Notes: generated by a model from the letters alone, not told the origin. Positions 10,348 to 18,881 are shown, numbered from the stretch's first letter. The stretch is 64,000 nucleotides of DNA from Diplonema papillatum (GCA_030068145.1 JAPJBO010000024.1:186001-250000); one strand, 5' to 3'. Numbers and translations are program-made.

Positions 10348-11766
10348 CTAACTGGCATGTTCCCTTCCAAATTTGTTGGAAGGGAACATTCGAATTGCAC
10401 GCAAACACGCCTGTGTACGTTCCGAATTTTGGATTTCGATTTTGCCCGCGAGCACGCCTCGGGTACCTTTTACCGTGGAGAGTCTGAGGGCCAATTTGCT
10501 GATGACTTGGCGTCCCACCGTGCAATTGGAGAGTTGTGAAGGTGTGCACACGTTCGGGTCAGGCGGCCCATCGAAGCCCATGCAGAGGCGTTCCGGCCCG
10601 TTCGGCGCGTTGTACGGAGTGCCGTTCAGCAGCCCGATGCAGAACCAAGCGTCGTCGACGCTGTGGAAGGTGAGTACGACGGTGCCGCTCGAAGCGGCGA
10701 GGCTCGCGGCCGCCGACGAGTTCGAGTCGATGCTGCTGCTGCCCGAGTCGGTCTGGATGCTGGTGCCAGCCGGGAACTTCGCACCGCACTTCGTCAGCCG
10801 TTCGTACACGAACGGGACTACCGCGTCATTCGCCCGGTGCACGACGACCGTGCAAGACGGCGGGCTGCACTTAGGGGCAACCTCCGGCGCCGGTGCGTCG
10901 GCGGTGCTGAAGGACTTCAACCGGTCCATCTCGCTCTGCCGCTGGATCCCCGTCCAGTTCGAAGCGTTCGCGTGGTGCGACTGGCGGGCCTGCACCCGCT
11001 TCGACAGCAGCGTCGACCCGTCGAGCCTCGCGCGCGCCGCTTCCATGTCCTCCGCCGTCTCGAACTGCACGAGCGCCTTGCTCGAGCACTGCTGCATGAT
11101 CTTAGCCGCGACGACGGAGCCGTACTGCCCGCAGGCCCGGTAGAGGAGTTCGGCGGTGACGTTCAAGTCTTCGATCGCGGGCTTCGACGGCGAAAACGCG
11201 ATGTAAAGGCAGTGGCCCACGCTGCCTTTCGGCAGGGTCGCGATGGAAGGTATGTGGCCTTGGTACTCGTCCGCCTGCCGCGGCACGAGCCAGCCGTCGC
11301 CCGCGACGTGCTTCCCCCACAAAAAATCGAGCGCGGGTGAGGCGGCACCGTCCCGGAGGTTTTGGTTGTCCTGCGAGAAGTCGCGGTTCCGACAGTCGTC
11401 CTTCCGGAAGGTGAGTTGCTCGATGGCGGACGGGACGATCGCGAAGCTGACGCTCCACGGGTGCCCGTCGCTGCCTGTCATAACGACAGACTGCGTGTTC
11501 AGATGCGTCAGGGCGAGTTCCGCAGCCTGCGGCGCCTCGAACTGGACGAGGGCCTGTTCCTCGTTGTGGCTGTTCGTGAACGTCGACAGCTTCTCGACGA
11601 CTCCGTACTGGCTGGTCAGCTGCCACAGGTTCTTCATCAGCGCGCCGGGGTCGTGGATGGTGTGTTCCCGCATCACGCACAGCAGCACCCGCGCCTTCTC
11701 CGGATCGACGGGCCGCTTCTTCGACGTCTGCGGCCGGCGGCGCGGCGGCCTGTTTTTCCCACCCAT
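10348..11766 (-). CDS. RRM RNA-binding protein, PTB/hnRNP-L-like
   Basis: The CDS runs from ATG at 11766 to a stop at 10348 (472 codons). A basic N-terminus (about residues 1-24) precedes RRM1 (about 25-112), which has an RNP1-like 'EEQALVQFEAPQAAELAL'. RRM2 (about 184-270) has 'LYIAFSP' as RNP2-like and 'SKALVQFETAEDMEAARARL' as RNP1-like. A weaker third RRM-like region lies near 300-410 ('TVVLTFHSVDDAWFCIGLLN'). The 'ALVQFE...A..A...L' spacing and long inter-RRM linkers fit PTB/hnRNP-L proteins, which bind pyrimidine-rich RNA and regulate splicing or stability; euglenozoans have such proteins. The frame also reads upstream to 11805 without an ATG. Codon use is GC-rich. A pyrimidine tract on the coding strand downstream (10229-10260) could serve processing of a neighbouring transcript. 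Confidence 0.7.
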   Translation of the reverse strand: MGGKNRPPRRRPQTSKKRPVDPEKARVLLCVMREHTIHDPGALMKNLWQLTSQYGVVEKLSTFTNSHNEEQALVQFEAPQAAELALTHLNTQSVVMTGSDGHPWSVSFAIVPSAIEQLTFRKDDCRNRDFSQDNQNLRDGAASPALDFLWGKHVAGDGWLVPRQADEYQGHIPSIATLPKGSVGHCLYIAFSPSKPAIEDLNVTAELLYRACGQYGSVVAAKIMQQCSSKALVQFETAEDMEAARARLDGSTLLSKRVQARQSHHANASNWTGIQRQSEMDRLKSFSTADAPAPEVAPKCSPPSCTVVVHRANDAVVPFVYERLTKCGAKFPAGTSIQTDSGSSSIDSNSSAAASLAASSGTVVLTFHSVDDAWFCIGLLNGTPYNAPNGPERLCMGFDGPPDPNVCTPSQLSNCTVGRQVISKLALRLSTVKGTRGVLAGKIEIQNSERTQACLRAIRMFPSNKFGREHAS

Positions 11767-11870
11767 CGCCTCGCTCTTCCCCCTTCTTCTTCTGTCTGAC
11801 CGCAAACACTAGCAACCAGCGCCCCCCGCCCGAATTCGGTGGCTGGCTTTCTTCTCTTTTTTTTTTTTTT

Positions 11871-11992
11871 GTCGTATAAGTTCGCAGATCTTAGAAGATT
11901 AATATATCCAACGAATACCTAACACTCGTTACAGGTTGAATAACCCCGTCGCTATCCCGAAAACATCGTAACTTCACCCCTCGCTTGCCCAC
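11871..11992 (+). repeat. A1 split direct repeat of YR element
   Basis: This 122-bp block matches 15555-15676 apart from a few substitutions (TTCGCAGA versus ATCGCAGA; CCAACG versus CCGACG). It forms the element's left end and probably carries its promoter, as inferred from its place 12 bp ahead of the gag ATG. Confidence 0.9.
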
Positions 11993-12003
11993 ACTTGGAA
12001 AAC

Positions 12004-12828
12004 ATGCCAAAGACGGTGACGGAAGAATACCTGTCCAGCCTGAAGCTGGTAGAGCTGCGAGCGGTCGCCGCGGAGCTCGGCGTCGAGGTCAGGGGCCTGC
12101 GGTCCAAGGCGGAAGTCAAGGCGCGCCTCGTAGAAAAGAAGGAAGGCGCCCCCCTCGAGGACAGCGACGACGAATCCACCGGAGAGGACTCTGAAGATGG
12201 CGTTGGGCAGGCACCTGAAACGGGGGCGAGCAACCCGGGCGCAGGGGCACACCTGGCACGCGGGACCGAGGCGAGCGAAGGACTGCGCGCGCCCCCCCCA
12301 CTCCACCCCGAGCCCCAATGGCACACCAGGCCTCCGTTCTCGGAGGGGGAGCTGGCAGACCCAACGGAGTGGCTGCGCGACCCGTGGCGGGCGTTTGAAG
12401 AAGCGAAGCGGGTTTGGGGCCCATCGACCCTGAGGGCGGCGAGTGCCAAGCGCGAAGTGACGCGCGCCTTCGAGGTGATCCGGCAGCTGGTCCCACGGAT
12501 ACAGGACCCTGCTATACAGGACACCGTCGCCGGCCTCATCCGGGACGCCATCACACGGAGGTGGAACCCGAGGGCGCTGGCGGCGGCTGAGCAGCGCCAG
12601 AAGTGGGCCGACTTCCCGTCGGAGATTGTCGAGCTCAGAGAGGAGTACGACAAGGAGGTCAAAAAGACGAAACCCCGCTTCCGGTCCAGGGGCCCCGAGT
12701 CTCGTGTACGGCAGGGCGGCAAGGGGTACCGCGGAAGCAGCGCCCACCGAGACGCTCCTTTTCGAGGTGACAGCCGAAAAGGCGGGAAGAAAGGGGGGTG
12801 GCCCTCCGGTAAGGGAAATCGGTGGTGA
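12004..12828 (+). CDS. Gag-like protein with N-terminal SAP motif (YR retrotransposon)
   Basis: The CDS starts at ATG 12004, the first ATG after A1, and ends at TGA 12828 (274 codons). Residues about 5-40 (LSSLKLVELRAVAAELGVEV, then 'RGLRSKAEVKARL') match a SAP-type helix-extension-helix DNA-binding motif. An acidic segment, a Pro-rich linker, a Trp-containing central domain (WLRDPWRAFEEAKR) and a Lys/Gly/Arg-rich tail follow. The position matches gag of VIPER-type elements. It overlaps the next ORF by about 200 bp. A run AAAGGGGGGT at about 12791-12800 in the overlap could allow ribosomal slippage into the YR frame. Confidence 0.75.
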   Translation: MPKTVTEEYLSSLKLVELRAVAAELGVEVRGLRSKAEVKARLVEKKEGAPLEDSDDESTGEDSEDGVGQAPETGASNPGAGAHLARGTEASEGLRAPPPLHPEPQWHTRPPFSEGELADPTEWLRDPWRAFEEAKRVWGPSTLRAASAKREVTRAFEVIRQLVPRIQDPAIQDTVAGLIRDAITRRWNPRALAAAEQRQKWADFPSEIVELREEYDKEVKKTKPRFRSRGPESRVRQGGKGYRGSSAHRDAPFRGDSRKGGKKGGWPSGKGNRW

Positions 12829-13750
12829 TGGTTACCCCTTCGCAAGCGACGTCCCGCTGCGTCCCCGAAGCCGCAGCGCCCCACGTCCGGGACGGCCGCT
12901 GAGAAGGTTCGGAGACGTGACGCGGGAGCGAATCACCGACGCCCTCCACCGCATCTACAGCGCGTCGTACGCGGAAGCGACGTGGCGAAACATGCGGTAC
13001 TCGGCCTCCAAATGGGCCAGATTCGTTGCGAAGGCCCAGCTGCAGAGTCACCCGCACGCGGATCAGCTCCTGGCGTTCATCGGGTGGTGCCACGCCGAAG
13101 GGCTGAAGCCCTCGTCGATCCTCACGGAAGTGGCCAACGTGCGGGCGACTCTTCGGCTGGAAGGAGTTGTGCTCAGCGACCACCGCCTCACGATGGCTTT
13201 GAGGGGTCTCGCCAAGCTCAAAACCGGAGAGGTGCGGCAAGCGAGGCCGATATCGAAGGAGACGCTGTATCGGACGGTGGACGAGCTAACGACGGTCGAC
13301 CCCCAGGCCGCTGTGGTTCTCGCGGTCGCGTGGCTGACGGCGTCGAGAGTGGGAGATGTGAGGAGACAGCGCGTAGGCTCAATGTCGTGCACAGCGGAAG
13401 GCGTTCTCGAGGTAAAATGGACCGACAGAAAAGACTGGCGAAACGTCGGTATCGTGACGCAAGTCTGGACAGGGAGGCTACAGCCGCTCATAGCTTCCTA
13501 CCTATTTCGAAGGCCGACGGACGAGTCCCTAGGCGGTGTCAGGACGACTGCCCAGTACGCGGCACTTCTGCCGCGGGGCCACACGGCGCACTCCATCCGG
13601 AGGGGAGCCGCACGACACGCCCTCACGGCCGCCGACCCCGAGTCGGTCCGGACCCTGACCCTCCATGCGACCCTGATGGGCCTGATCCGCTACGCCCCCA
13701 ACTGCCACGTCCGAACGCAACTCCACGCGTCAACGGCCCTGACCGAATAG
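12626..13750 (+). CDS. Tyrosine recombinase (YR retrotransposon)
   Basis: The frame is open from about 12626 to TAG 13750 (374 codons). Its first ATG comes only at 12990, inside the conserved N-terminal core-binding region, so expression by frameshift from gag or a non-AUG start is likely. Catalytic residues of the tyrosine-recombinase fold are visible: Arg about 241 (TASRVGDVRR), His about 322 and Arg about 325 (HSIRR), and a candidate nucleophile Tyr about 356 (LIRYAPN). The 'SxTTxxxYxxxxxRF'-like core-binding part is 'SASYAEATWRNMRYSASKWA'. It would integrate the circular DNA copy by site-specific recombination. All four expected residues are present, so it may be active. Confidence 0.85.
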   Translation: MSSSERSTTRRSKRRNPASGPGAPSLVYGRAARGTAEAAPTETLLFEVTAEKAGRKGGGPPVREIGGDGYPFASDVPLRPRSRSAPRPGRPLRRFGDVTRERITDALHRIYSASYAEATWRNMRYSASKWARFVAKAQLQSHPHADQLLAFIGWCHAEGLKPSSILTEVANVRATLRLEGVVLSDHRLTMALRGLAKLKTGEVRQARPISKETLYRTVDELTTVDPQAAVVLAVAWLTASRVGDVRRQRVGSMSCTAEGVLEVKWTDRKDWRNVGIVTQVWTGRLQPLIASYLFRRPTDESLGGVRTTAQYAALLPRGHTAHSIRRGAARHALTAADPESVRTLTLHATLMGLIRYAPNCHVRTQLHASTALTE

Positions 13751-15360
13751 CAAAGGGAGAGGAGTTTGCCTCCCTTCTTCACGATGACACTGCCGTGAAG
13801 CCGTCGCTGAGCAACGCCGTCTTGCTCTGGGATCTGAACGCGAGGAAGAGCACGACACACGTGCCTGCGCCACCGACGGCGAGGATCGCTCAATCGCCAC
13901 CGCCGCTGTTGGACTTCCTGCGCGCAGACGAGATAGCGAGAAGCGCTGGCGGTCACGCGTGGTTGGAGGCCTCGAGATGGATTCGCGACCCTGGGTTCTT
14001 CTACGCCAACTACGACTGTTTCGAAGGGCGGCGGCTGCTGGAGCCGCTCTCGAGGCTTCACCCCAGCCATGCAGCAGATGTGGCGACGTCCACGATCACG
14101 GGCCGAGTGCCGAGGAATGCCCCCATCGTTGAGATGCGGGTTTTTACGGTCGCAAAGAAGACGCCTGACGAGGGCCGTCTGATATGCTGGCCGAAGGCGC
14201 TGAACGAGCACCCGACCCGCGATCCGAGCCCCGCGACGATTTTGCCCTCGCGAGAGGAGGTGTGGGAGACGATACGCATGTCAACCATGGGCATCGAAGT
14301 AGACGCTGTGAGCTTCTTCCACGCGTTTCCGATGCACCCCTCGATATCGAGGGCTTTCGGCATGCGGCTCCCAGTGCACGGAAAAAGGGTACTGAAGGTG
14401 ATGCCCATGGGCTGGGACAAATCGATGGGAATTGCGACGACTCTGGCCGATCTGCTGGCGCAGGCGGTCAAGCAGAGGTGCCCGGCGGGACGCGTTACAC
14501 CCTGGGTCGACAATTTCTTCCTGTCGGCTCCGGATTCCCGCACGATGCGGTCCACTTGGGAGGCGTGGAAGGAAGCATCGAGCTACATCGGTCTGAAGAC
14601 GAAAGACGAGAAGTACACCCCGCGATCGCGCGTGACGTGGCTGGGACTAGACGTCAACCTTGCAGAGAATCTTGTTCGGGCGCCCCCGAAGGTAGTCGGC
14701 GCACTCGGCGACACGATTTCAGAGGCAGAACGCATGTGCACGTACCGAGGAGCCTACCGGATCTTGGGGTCCATAAACTTTTACATGTACTTCCTGGGGG
14801 TTGACGCCTGGGACTTCCCAACCCTCTCGCGTTTTCAATCGCGTTTCGGCAGGCTTCTAGCCGAACAACCAGCACTCTGGGACACAATTTGCCTTCTTTG
14901 GCCCTCATTCTTGTCCGCGCTTCGAGCCGTCACGAAAAGAATAAGCCGGTGGCAATCTGTACCGAAAAGAGCGGGAGGGCCCACGTACCTTCTCTACACG
15001 GACGCTTCCCTGTCCGGCTGGGGCATCCTCGCCTCGGGGTTCTTTGCCGAAGGGGGATCCTGGAGCACCTCCCAGTCGAAGGAGCCAATTCACAGGCTGG
15101 AGGCCCGTGCGCTGTTGAAGGGCGTAGAGCGCATCTCCCCACTGCTCCCATGGGGGGCCACCATCAGGGCGATGGTAGATAACACCGTGTGTGTTCACTC
15201 TGTAGCCCGGGGACGGTGCCGCGATTTTCTCACGGCTGAAGTGCTGAGGGCGGCGAAACAGACAGCCGGCCATAGAGGGCAGCGTCTAGAGCTGAGATAT
15301 GTGTCCACGCTGGAACAGCTCGCCGACCCTCTCTCGCGCGGGAAGCCCGCGCGCCTTTGA
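12982..15360 (+). CDS. Reverse transcriptase-RNase H (YR retrotransposon)
   Basis: The frame is open from 12982 to TGA 15360. The first 250 or so codons overlap the YR gene in another frame and are probably not translated, so the functional product should begin near 13750. RT motif A is 'EVDAVSFFHAF' (Asp about 441), motif B 'MPMGWDKSMGIA' and motif C 'PWVDNFFLS' (Asp about 510), with Asn where most RTs have a second Asp. RNase H follows with Asp about 674 (YTDASLSGWG), Glu about 707 (RLEARAL), Asp about 733 (MVDNTV) and Asp about 782 (ADPLSRG). Expression probably needs a -1 shift or reinitiation at the end of the YR gene. Confidence 0.88.
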   Translation: MAKHAVLGLQMGQIRCEGPAAESPARGSAPGVHRVVPRRRAEALVDPHGSGQRAGDSSAGRSCAQRPPPHDGFEGSRQAQNRRGAASEADIEGDAVSDGGRANDGRPPGRCGSRGRVADGVESGRCEETARRLNVVHSGRRSRGKMDRQKRLAKRRYRDASLDREATAAHSFLPISKADGRVPRRCQDDCPVRGTSAAGPHGALHPEGSRTTRPHGRRPRVGPDPDPPCDPDGPDPLRPQLPRPNATPRVNGPDRIAKGEEFASLLHDDTAVKPSLSNAVLLWDLNARKSTTHVPAPPTARIAQSPPPLLDFLRADEIARSAGGHAWLEASRWIRDPGFFYANYDCFEGRRLLEPLSRLHPSHAADVATSTITGRVPRNAPIVEMRVFTVAKKTPDEGRLICWPKALNEHPTRDPSPATILPSREEVWETIRMSTMGIEVDAVSFFHAFPMHPSISRAFGMRLPVHGKRVLKVMPMGWDKSMGIATTLADLLAQAVKQRCPAGRVTPWVDNFFLSAPDSRTMRSTWEAWKEASSYIGLKTKDEKYTPRSRVTWLGLDVNLAENLVRAPPKVVGALGDTISEAERMCTYRGAYRILGSINFYMYFLGVDAWDFPTLSRFQSRFGRLLAEQPALWDTICLLWPSFLSALRAVTKRISRWQSVPKRAGGPTYLLYTDASLSGWGILASGFFAEGGSWSTSQSKEPIHRLEARALLKGVERISPLLPWGATIRAMVDNTVCVHSVARGRCRDFLTAEVLRAAKQTAGHRGQRLELRYVSTLEQLADPLSRGKPARL

Positions 15361-15430
15361 ATGCGAGAGCCCAGGACACAGCTTTATTTTTACGTTAATC
15401 AAGTACTGCAGCGACTCCGCGCATAAGAAG

Positions 15431-15847
15431 ACGATTGTGACAAACACACCGAATCACTGCTTGACCTTTCTACTTTCGATTTATGCATCACCCGCGACGG
15501 TGAAGACGAAGCAGCAGACGGAGCCAGTATACGCAGTAGGAGGAGGATGTATTAGTCGTATAAGATCGCAGATCTTAGAAGATTAATATATCCGACGAAT
15601 ACCTAACACTCGTTACAGGTTGAATAACCCCGTCGCTATCCCGAAAACATCGTAACTTCACCCCTCGCTTGCCCACCCACCCTTGCCCCCCCTTTTTCTG
15701 AAGCCGTGTCCTGAGGCGTCACGACGATTGTGACAAACACACCGAATCACTGCCTGACCTTTCTACTTTCGATTTATGCATCACCCGCGACGGTGAAGAC
15801 GAAGCAGCAGACGGAGCCAGTATACGCAGTAGGAGGAGGATGTATTA
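15431..15847 (+). repeat. B1-A2-B2 right-end repeats of YR element
   Basis: B1 (15431-15554, starting ACGATTGTGACAAACACACC) is followed without a gap by A2 (15555-15676). A 47-bp spacer and then B2 (15724-15847, nearly identical to B1) follow. Overlapping templates of this kind let reverse transcription make a circular intermediate in Ngaro/VIPER elements. Confidence 0.9.
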
Positions 15848-15948
15848 TTTTCCCCGACGACAACTAGTGTCAGACTAGCCTACCCGAAGGCAGTTGATTC
15901 CTTTAGGCAAGATTTCTCTACCGGCGGAAGTTGTTTGGGTTAACGTCT
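15848..15948 (+). repeat. Dispersed repeat D (host of the YR insertion)
   Basis: Landmarks are 'CCCCGACGACAACTAGTGTC', 'AGACTAGCCTACCCGAAGGC' and 'CTACCGGCGGAAGTTG'. Further copies lie at 41365-41490, 46167-46250, 35965-36060 and, diverged, about 16378-16500. The missing pyrimidine tract that usually precedes it lies on the other side of the YR element at 11840-11870. Confidence 0.7.
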
Positions 15949-16028
15949 TTTTTTTTTTTTCCCCCAGCCGACGGCGCGGAAGTTGCTTGGGTTGGCCTTT
16001 TGTTTTGTGTTGCCGACAATCAGTTTAG

Positions 16029-16317
16029 GTACCAGGGAAAGCCTGCTACACGGGAGCCAAGCTTCACGTGTTCGGCGGTACTGCAGGGCCACGGGCCTAC
16101 GGGTCAAGTGGCTACCGATTTCCAAAACTAAAGCATCAAGGCTTGGCGCACCTTGGGGCTTGGCGCTCGCGCTGAACACAAGCTCGTCGAGACGGTCAGC
16201 CGCAGGGCAGAGCGGACGGGGTTGTGACACTGAGCTGCCTCCGACTCAAGCTTTGCAAGCTGTGGTTGACAGTCACGTTCCTGGACCAGGAGCGGCGTTT
16301 TTCTTTTTCTTCCCCAG
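16029..16317 (+). repeat. Intron-like repeat C, copy 1
   Basis: This 289-bp copy starts GTACCAGGGAAAGCCTGC and ends in a pyrimidine tract plus AG (TTTTTCTTTTTCTTCCCCAG). The other copies are 45861-46166, 60080-60377 and 60387-60612. The flanks here, 15966-16028 and 16318-16377, form a near-identical direct repeat of about 60 bp (CCGACGGCG...CAGTTT). See the finding on introner-like elements. Confidence 0.75.
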
Positions 16318-16507
16318 CCGACGGCGCCGAAGTTGCTTGGGTTGGCCTTTTGTTTTGTGTTGCCGACAATCAGTTTTTTGTGTTTCGTCTACTTTTTCTG
16401 CTTTCCAACCCCCAACGACAGCGAGTGTCGCGAATAGCCCCGCCCAAAAAGCAGCTGATTCCTTTTTGGGCGGTGCAAGTTGCTCGGGGTGGGAATTGTA
16501 TTATTTT

Positions 16508-16546
16508 GTGTGCGTGTGTGCGTGTGTGCGTGTGTGTGTGTGAAAT
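16508..16546. repeat. Short GT-rich microsatellite
   Basis: This is an imperfect (GTGTGTGC)n and (GT)n tract. Confidence 0.85.
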
Positions 16547-16547
16547 C

Positions 16548-17288
16548 TCAGTAATGGGTAACCCCTGAGCGGAGTCTAGCCCAGTTGCGCAATGCACCTA
16601 CGTTACTGCTGATGCGCTGGCGGTGGTTGCGACGTGCACGGAAATGCAGCCTCGACTGGCATTGGTTTCCTTCTTCGTGATTTGCATGTTGCTGTCTACA
16701 GCAGGTGTCCGGGGGTATTCGCCTTCTCGTACATGTGGTGCAGCGCGGGGCGTCATGCTTAGTACATCTTAAGGCCGCATTGACATTCCGTCTCGTTGGC
16801 GGGTGAGATCGTTGACTGGGAGGGTCTTCTCGTCCTCTCCCCTTCCACTCTGCTGTTTCCTTCCAGGTCGCCTCGTAGTATCGCTCGGGTTGGATACTGG
16901 CTGCCCACCTTTCGTGGGCCTTGACAAACGGATTCGGGGTTGTTTCTTCCGTGTCGGATGCGCCCCGGCTCATCGATCGTAGCACTGCCTCCGTCTGCGG
17001 TGAGAGCACGGCTCGGCACGATACGCCCTGCATTACCCCACCGCCCAAGGCCGTAGCGCTCGTCACGTTCGCAACGCGTCCAGGGTGCCAGGCTGTGCCG
17101 TAAATCCGCGCGGCCGTGTTTGCTAGCGTGTGCAGGGTGTGTGTGTGTGTGTGTGTGTATGTGTGTCCGACGAGCCCAAGGGACGTGCAGATTGATGTCG
17201 TTCGACTTTTTGTTTGTTTTCTGAGGTTCAGGTGGGTTCGTGAAGCGTTTCTAGGGTCAACCCTTCCTTCAAAAAGAGGAGACAACAC
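16548..17288 (-). CDS. ORF with one unit of the Cys-His repeat module
   Basis: A 246-codon minus-strand frame runs to 16548. It is open from a GTG, and ATGs occur only further in. At about 16680-16780 it reads 'LRCTKHDAPRCTTC', then 'TCCRQQH', matching CxxH-x4-CxxC...CCxxxH of the module described at 34561-35253 and 53460-53760. A Pro/Ser/Arg-rich stretch precedes it. Downstream text (ARRNHRQRISS) looks shifted, so the remaining units may be lost. The (AC)n tract at 17137-17165 lies inside the frame and reads as Thr-His. It is probably a decayed copy of the Cys-His element family. Confidence 0.45.
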   Translation of the reverse strand: MLSPLFEGRVDPRNASRTHLNLRKQTKSRTTSICTSLGLVGHTYTHTHTHTLHTLANTAARIYGTAWHPGRVANVTSATALGGGVMQGVSCRAVLSPQTEAVLRSMSRGASDTEETTPNPFVKAHERWAASIQPERYYEATWKETAEWKGRGREDPPSQRSHPPTRRNVNAALRCTKHDAPRCTTCTRRRIPPDTCCRQQHANHEEGNQCQSRLHFRARRNHRQRISSNVGALRNWARLRSGVTHY

Positions 17289-17289
17289 T

Positions 17290-17420
17290 GCATCATCCGG
17301 GGCCTGTGGACCTGGTCAACAGGATCGTCAATGTGTCACTACTTCAGATCTCTGCATCCGGGTTGCGGAATGTTCACGCATTCCCTTTTCGGCAATCCTG
17401 CACGTGGTCGGGGGCTAGGA
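17290..17420 (+). repeat. Dispersed repeat L, copy 1
   Basis: About 130 bp, nearly identical to 37704-37835. Shared text includes 'GTCAACAGGATCGTCAATGT' and 'CTCTGCATCCGGGTTGCGGA'. Confidence 0.85.
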
Positions 17421-17938
17421 TACAAGGTTTACTGCATCGGGCTAGAGGTGACTCATGCTTTGAGTCGGCACGCCCATTCCGCTGCCTTTCGGCTGGGATC
17501 TAAGCAAGACTTACCTCGACGCCAGTTGTGTCCCCAAGCAGCTTGCGCCACATTCCGGATATCCGTAGAATACCGGTTCGGGCTTGGGCTCTGTCCTGTT
17601 CGCTCGCCGTTCCTGTTGCTTTCTTTTCCTGCGCTGAGCGATGCTTAAGTTGAGCACGTAGATCTTCAACAGCTGAGGTCGGTGAGAGTTTCATTCGAAC
17701 GACCTAGTAGACCCTTTCGCGTTTCCGGCGACAATCGCTCAGTTGCCTGTGACGGCGTTCGCCTGTCAGTGTTGCGTGTCACTGCCTCCTCTCTGGACTC
17801 AACCCCCTTCAGGGTCGCGGTGGTAAGCGACAGCAGAATCTGCCTTGTCTCTGGCACTCTAATTAATGAGAGAGAGAGACGAGTTGGCGTTACTCATATC
17901 ATTCGTGACCCTCGTTTTAGTGGCAGAACCAGAAATTT

Positions 17939-18068
17939 GGCGTTCAGCGTCACTTAGAGTGAGGTCTCTCGAAGTGATGCTGAATGCTCACTCTAAGCTA
18001 CGCTGAACCGCAACAATTTCGGTTCAGTGTCAATCAGGGTGAGCTCACTCTAAGTGACGCTGAACCAT
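17939..18068. repeat. Inverted-repeat hairpin (MITE-like)
   Basis: 'GTTCAGCGTCACTTAGAGTG' at about 17942 pairs with 'CACTCTAAGTGACGCTGAAC' at about 18046. Between them are further partial repeats of the same words (CACTCTAAGCTACGCTGAAC). The unit of about 130 bp could fold into a long hairpin. I see no gene from 18070 to 18590; the block 18420-18560 is G/A-rich low complexity. Confidence 0.7.
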
Positions 18069-18589
18069 GATTCTGATAGGGAGAGACCTGGCAGACAGTG
18101 CTGCAACGTGATTCACGGTGATCGTTTGAAGTTAGGTACAGTCATCGTCTTCGCGTGATCTCTTTGCGTCCTTTTCTCTCCTTGCCGGTTTGCATACTTC
18201 TGCGAACTCTGCCTTCGATTCGATCACCGTGATAGCTTTGCGTGTTAGTGTCTCTGGACGGAGGCAATGCAGTGCAGTTCCAGGCGAAGACAGGATCGCC
18301 TGATGTTTAACCAACATGAGTATGCTGTCGGTTTCGCTCGTTGCACGAGCTTCCATTTTCGAGGACACAAGTGCAATGTCTTGATAGAAAAGGCGGAAAA
18401 CAGGAAAAGACAAAAGCAAAGTGGAAGGGTGGGGATGGGCGGAGCAGTGGGGCACGTTTCTCCCCCTCCCTGGGCCCGCTGCGCCTCTGGAAATGGATGG
18501 AACACGGAAGCAAACGGCGCAAAAAAGGGGGGAGTGGGGGGAGTGGGGGGGCAGGGTGGAACATAAGATCTGGGCCTCTGGGCCAAGGG

Positions 18590-18735
18590 CCAAGCAGGGG
18601 TTTTAAGTTTTTTTTGGGTGGTCACCAGATTCTTTAAGGTGAAATGGTCAAAACCCGCTGGGAAATTGGGGCGAAAAAAAATTTACGAAGCGCGGTTTTT
18701 AGGTCATTCCGGCACTCAAAAAAATTTTTTTTTCG
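18590..18735 (-). repeat. Dispersed repeat S, diverged reverse copy
   Basis: Read on the minus strand this holds the S landmarks 'TTTTGACCATTTCACCTTAA' and 'CCGGAATGACCTAAAAACCG'-like text. It is weaker than copies 1 and 2. Confidence 0.5.
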
Positions 18736-18881
18736 CTGACTTTTTTCCCACAGACCACCTTTGCCGTTAGGTTTTACCGGTAGATAGGTTTCAGTAAAAA
18801 TGCAAGTACATGGCCCTACCCGCGCGACCCCGGGTCCGAGCTTTACCCCCCGCCGAAGGGTACGGTAAATCAAACTGCTTG

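Larger units (their letters stand above)
11871..15847 (+). mobile_element. VIPER-like tyrosine-recombinase retrotransposon, near-intact
   Basis: A 3,977-bp element has the split direct repeats characteristic of Ngaro/VIPER-type YR retrotransposons. A1 (11871-11992) matches A2 (15555-15676), and B1 (15431-15554) matches B2 (15724-15847), both with only a few differences. B1 and A2 abut exactly; a 47-bp spacer separates A2 and B2. Between A1 and B1 lie gag, YR and RT-RNase H ORFs in overlapping frames. That gene order is known for trypanosomatid VIPER/TATE elements. The near identity of the repeats and the long open frames suggest recent activity. The element sits inside the pyrimidine tract of a D repeat (left remnant 11840-11870, right remnant from 15848), with no obvious target duplication, as expected for YR integration. 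Confidence 0.88.

Noticed and set aside
10373..11812. Several 150-256 codon frames on the plus strand opposite the RRM gene
   Set aside because: They are GC-rich shadows of the minus-strand gene and lack domains; the RRM motifs are on the minus strand.
12982..13700. N-terminal 240 codons of the RT frame
   Set aside because: This stretch is the YR gene read in another frame and is Arg/Pro-rich without RT features, so the RT product probably starts later.
15858..16380. Repeat D or its neighbours as a spliced-leader RNA gene
   Set aside because: The copies vary too much, I see no conserved GT donor 20-40 nt from a fixed 5' end, and no matching leader precedes the genes here.
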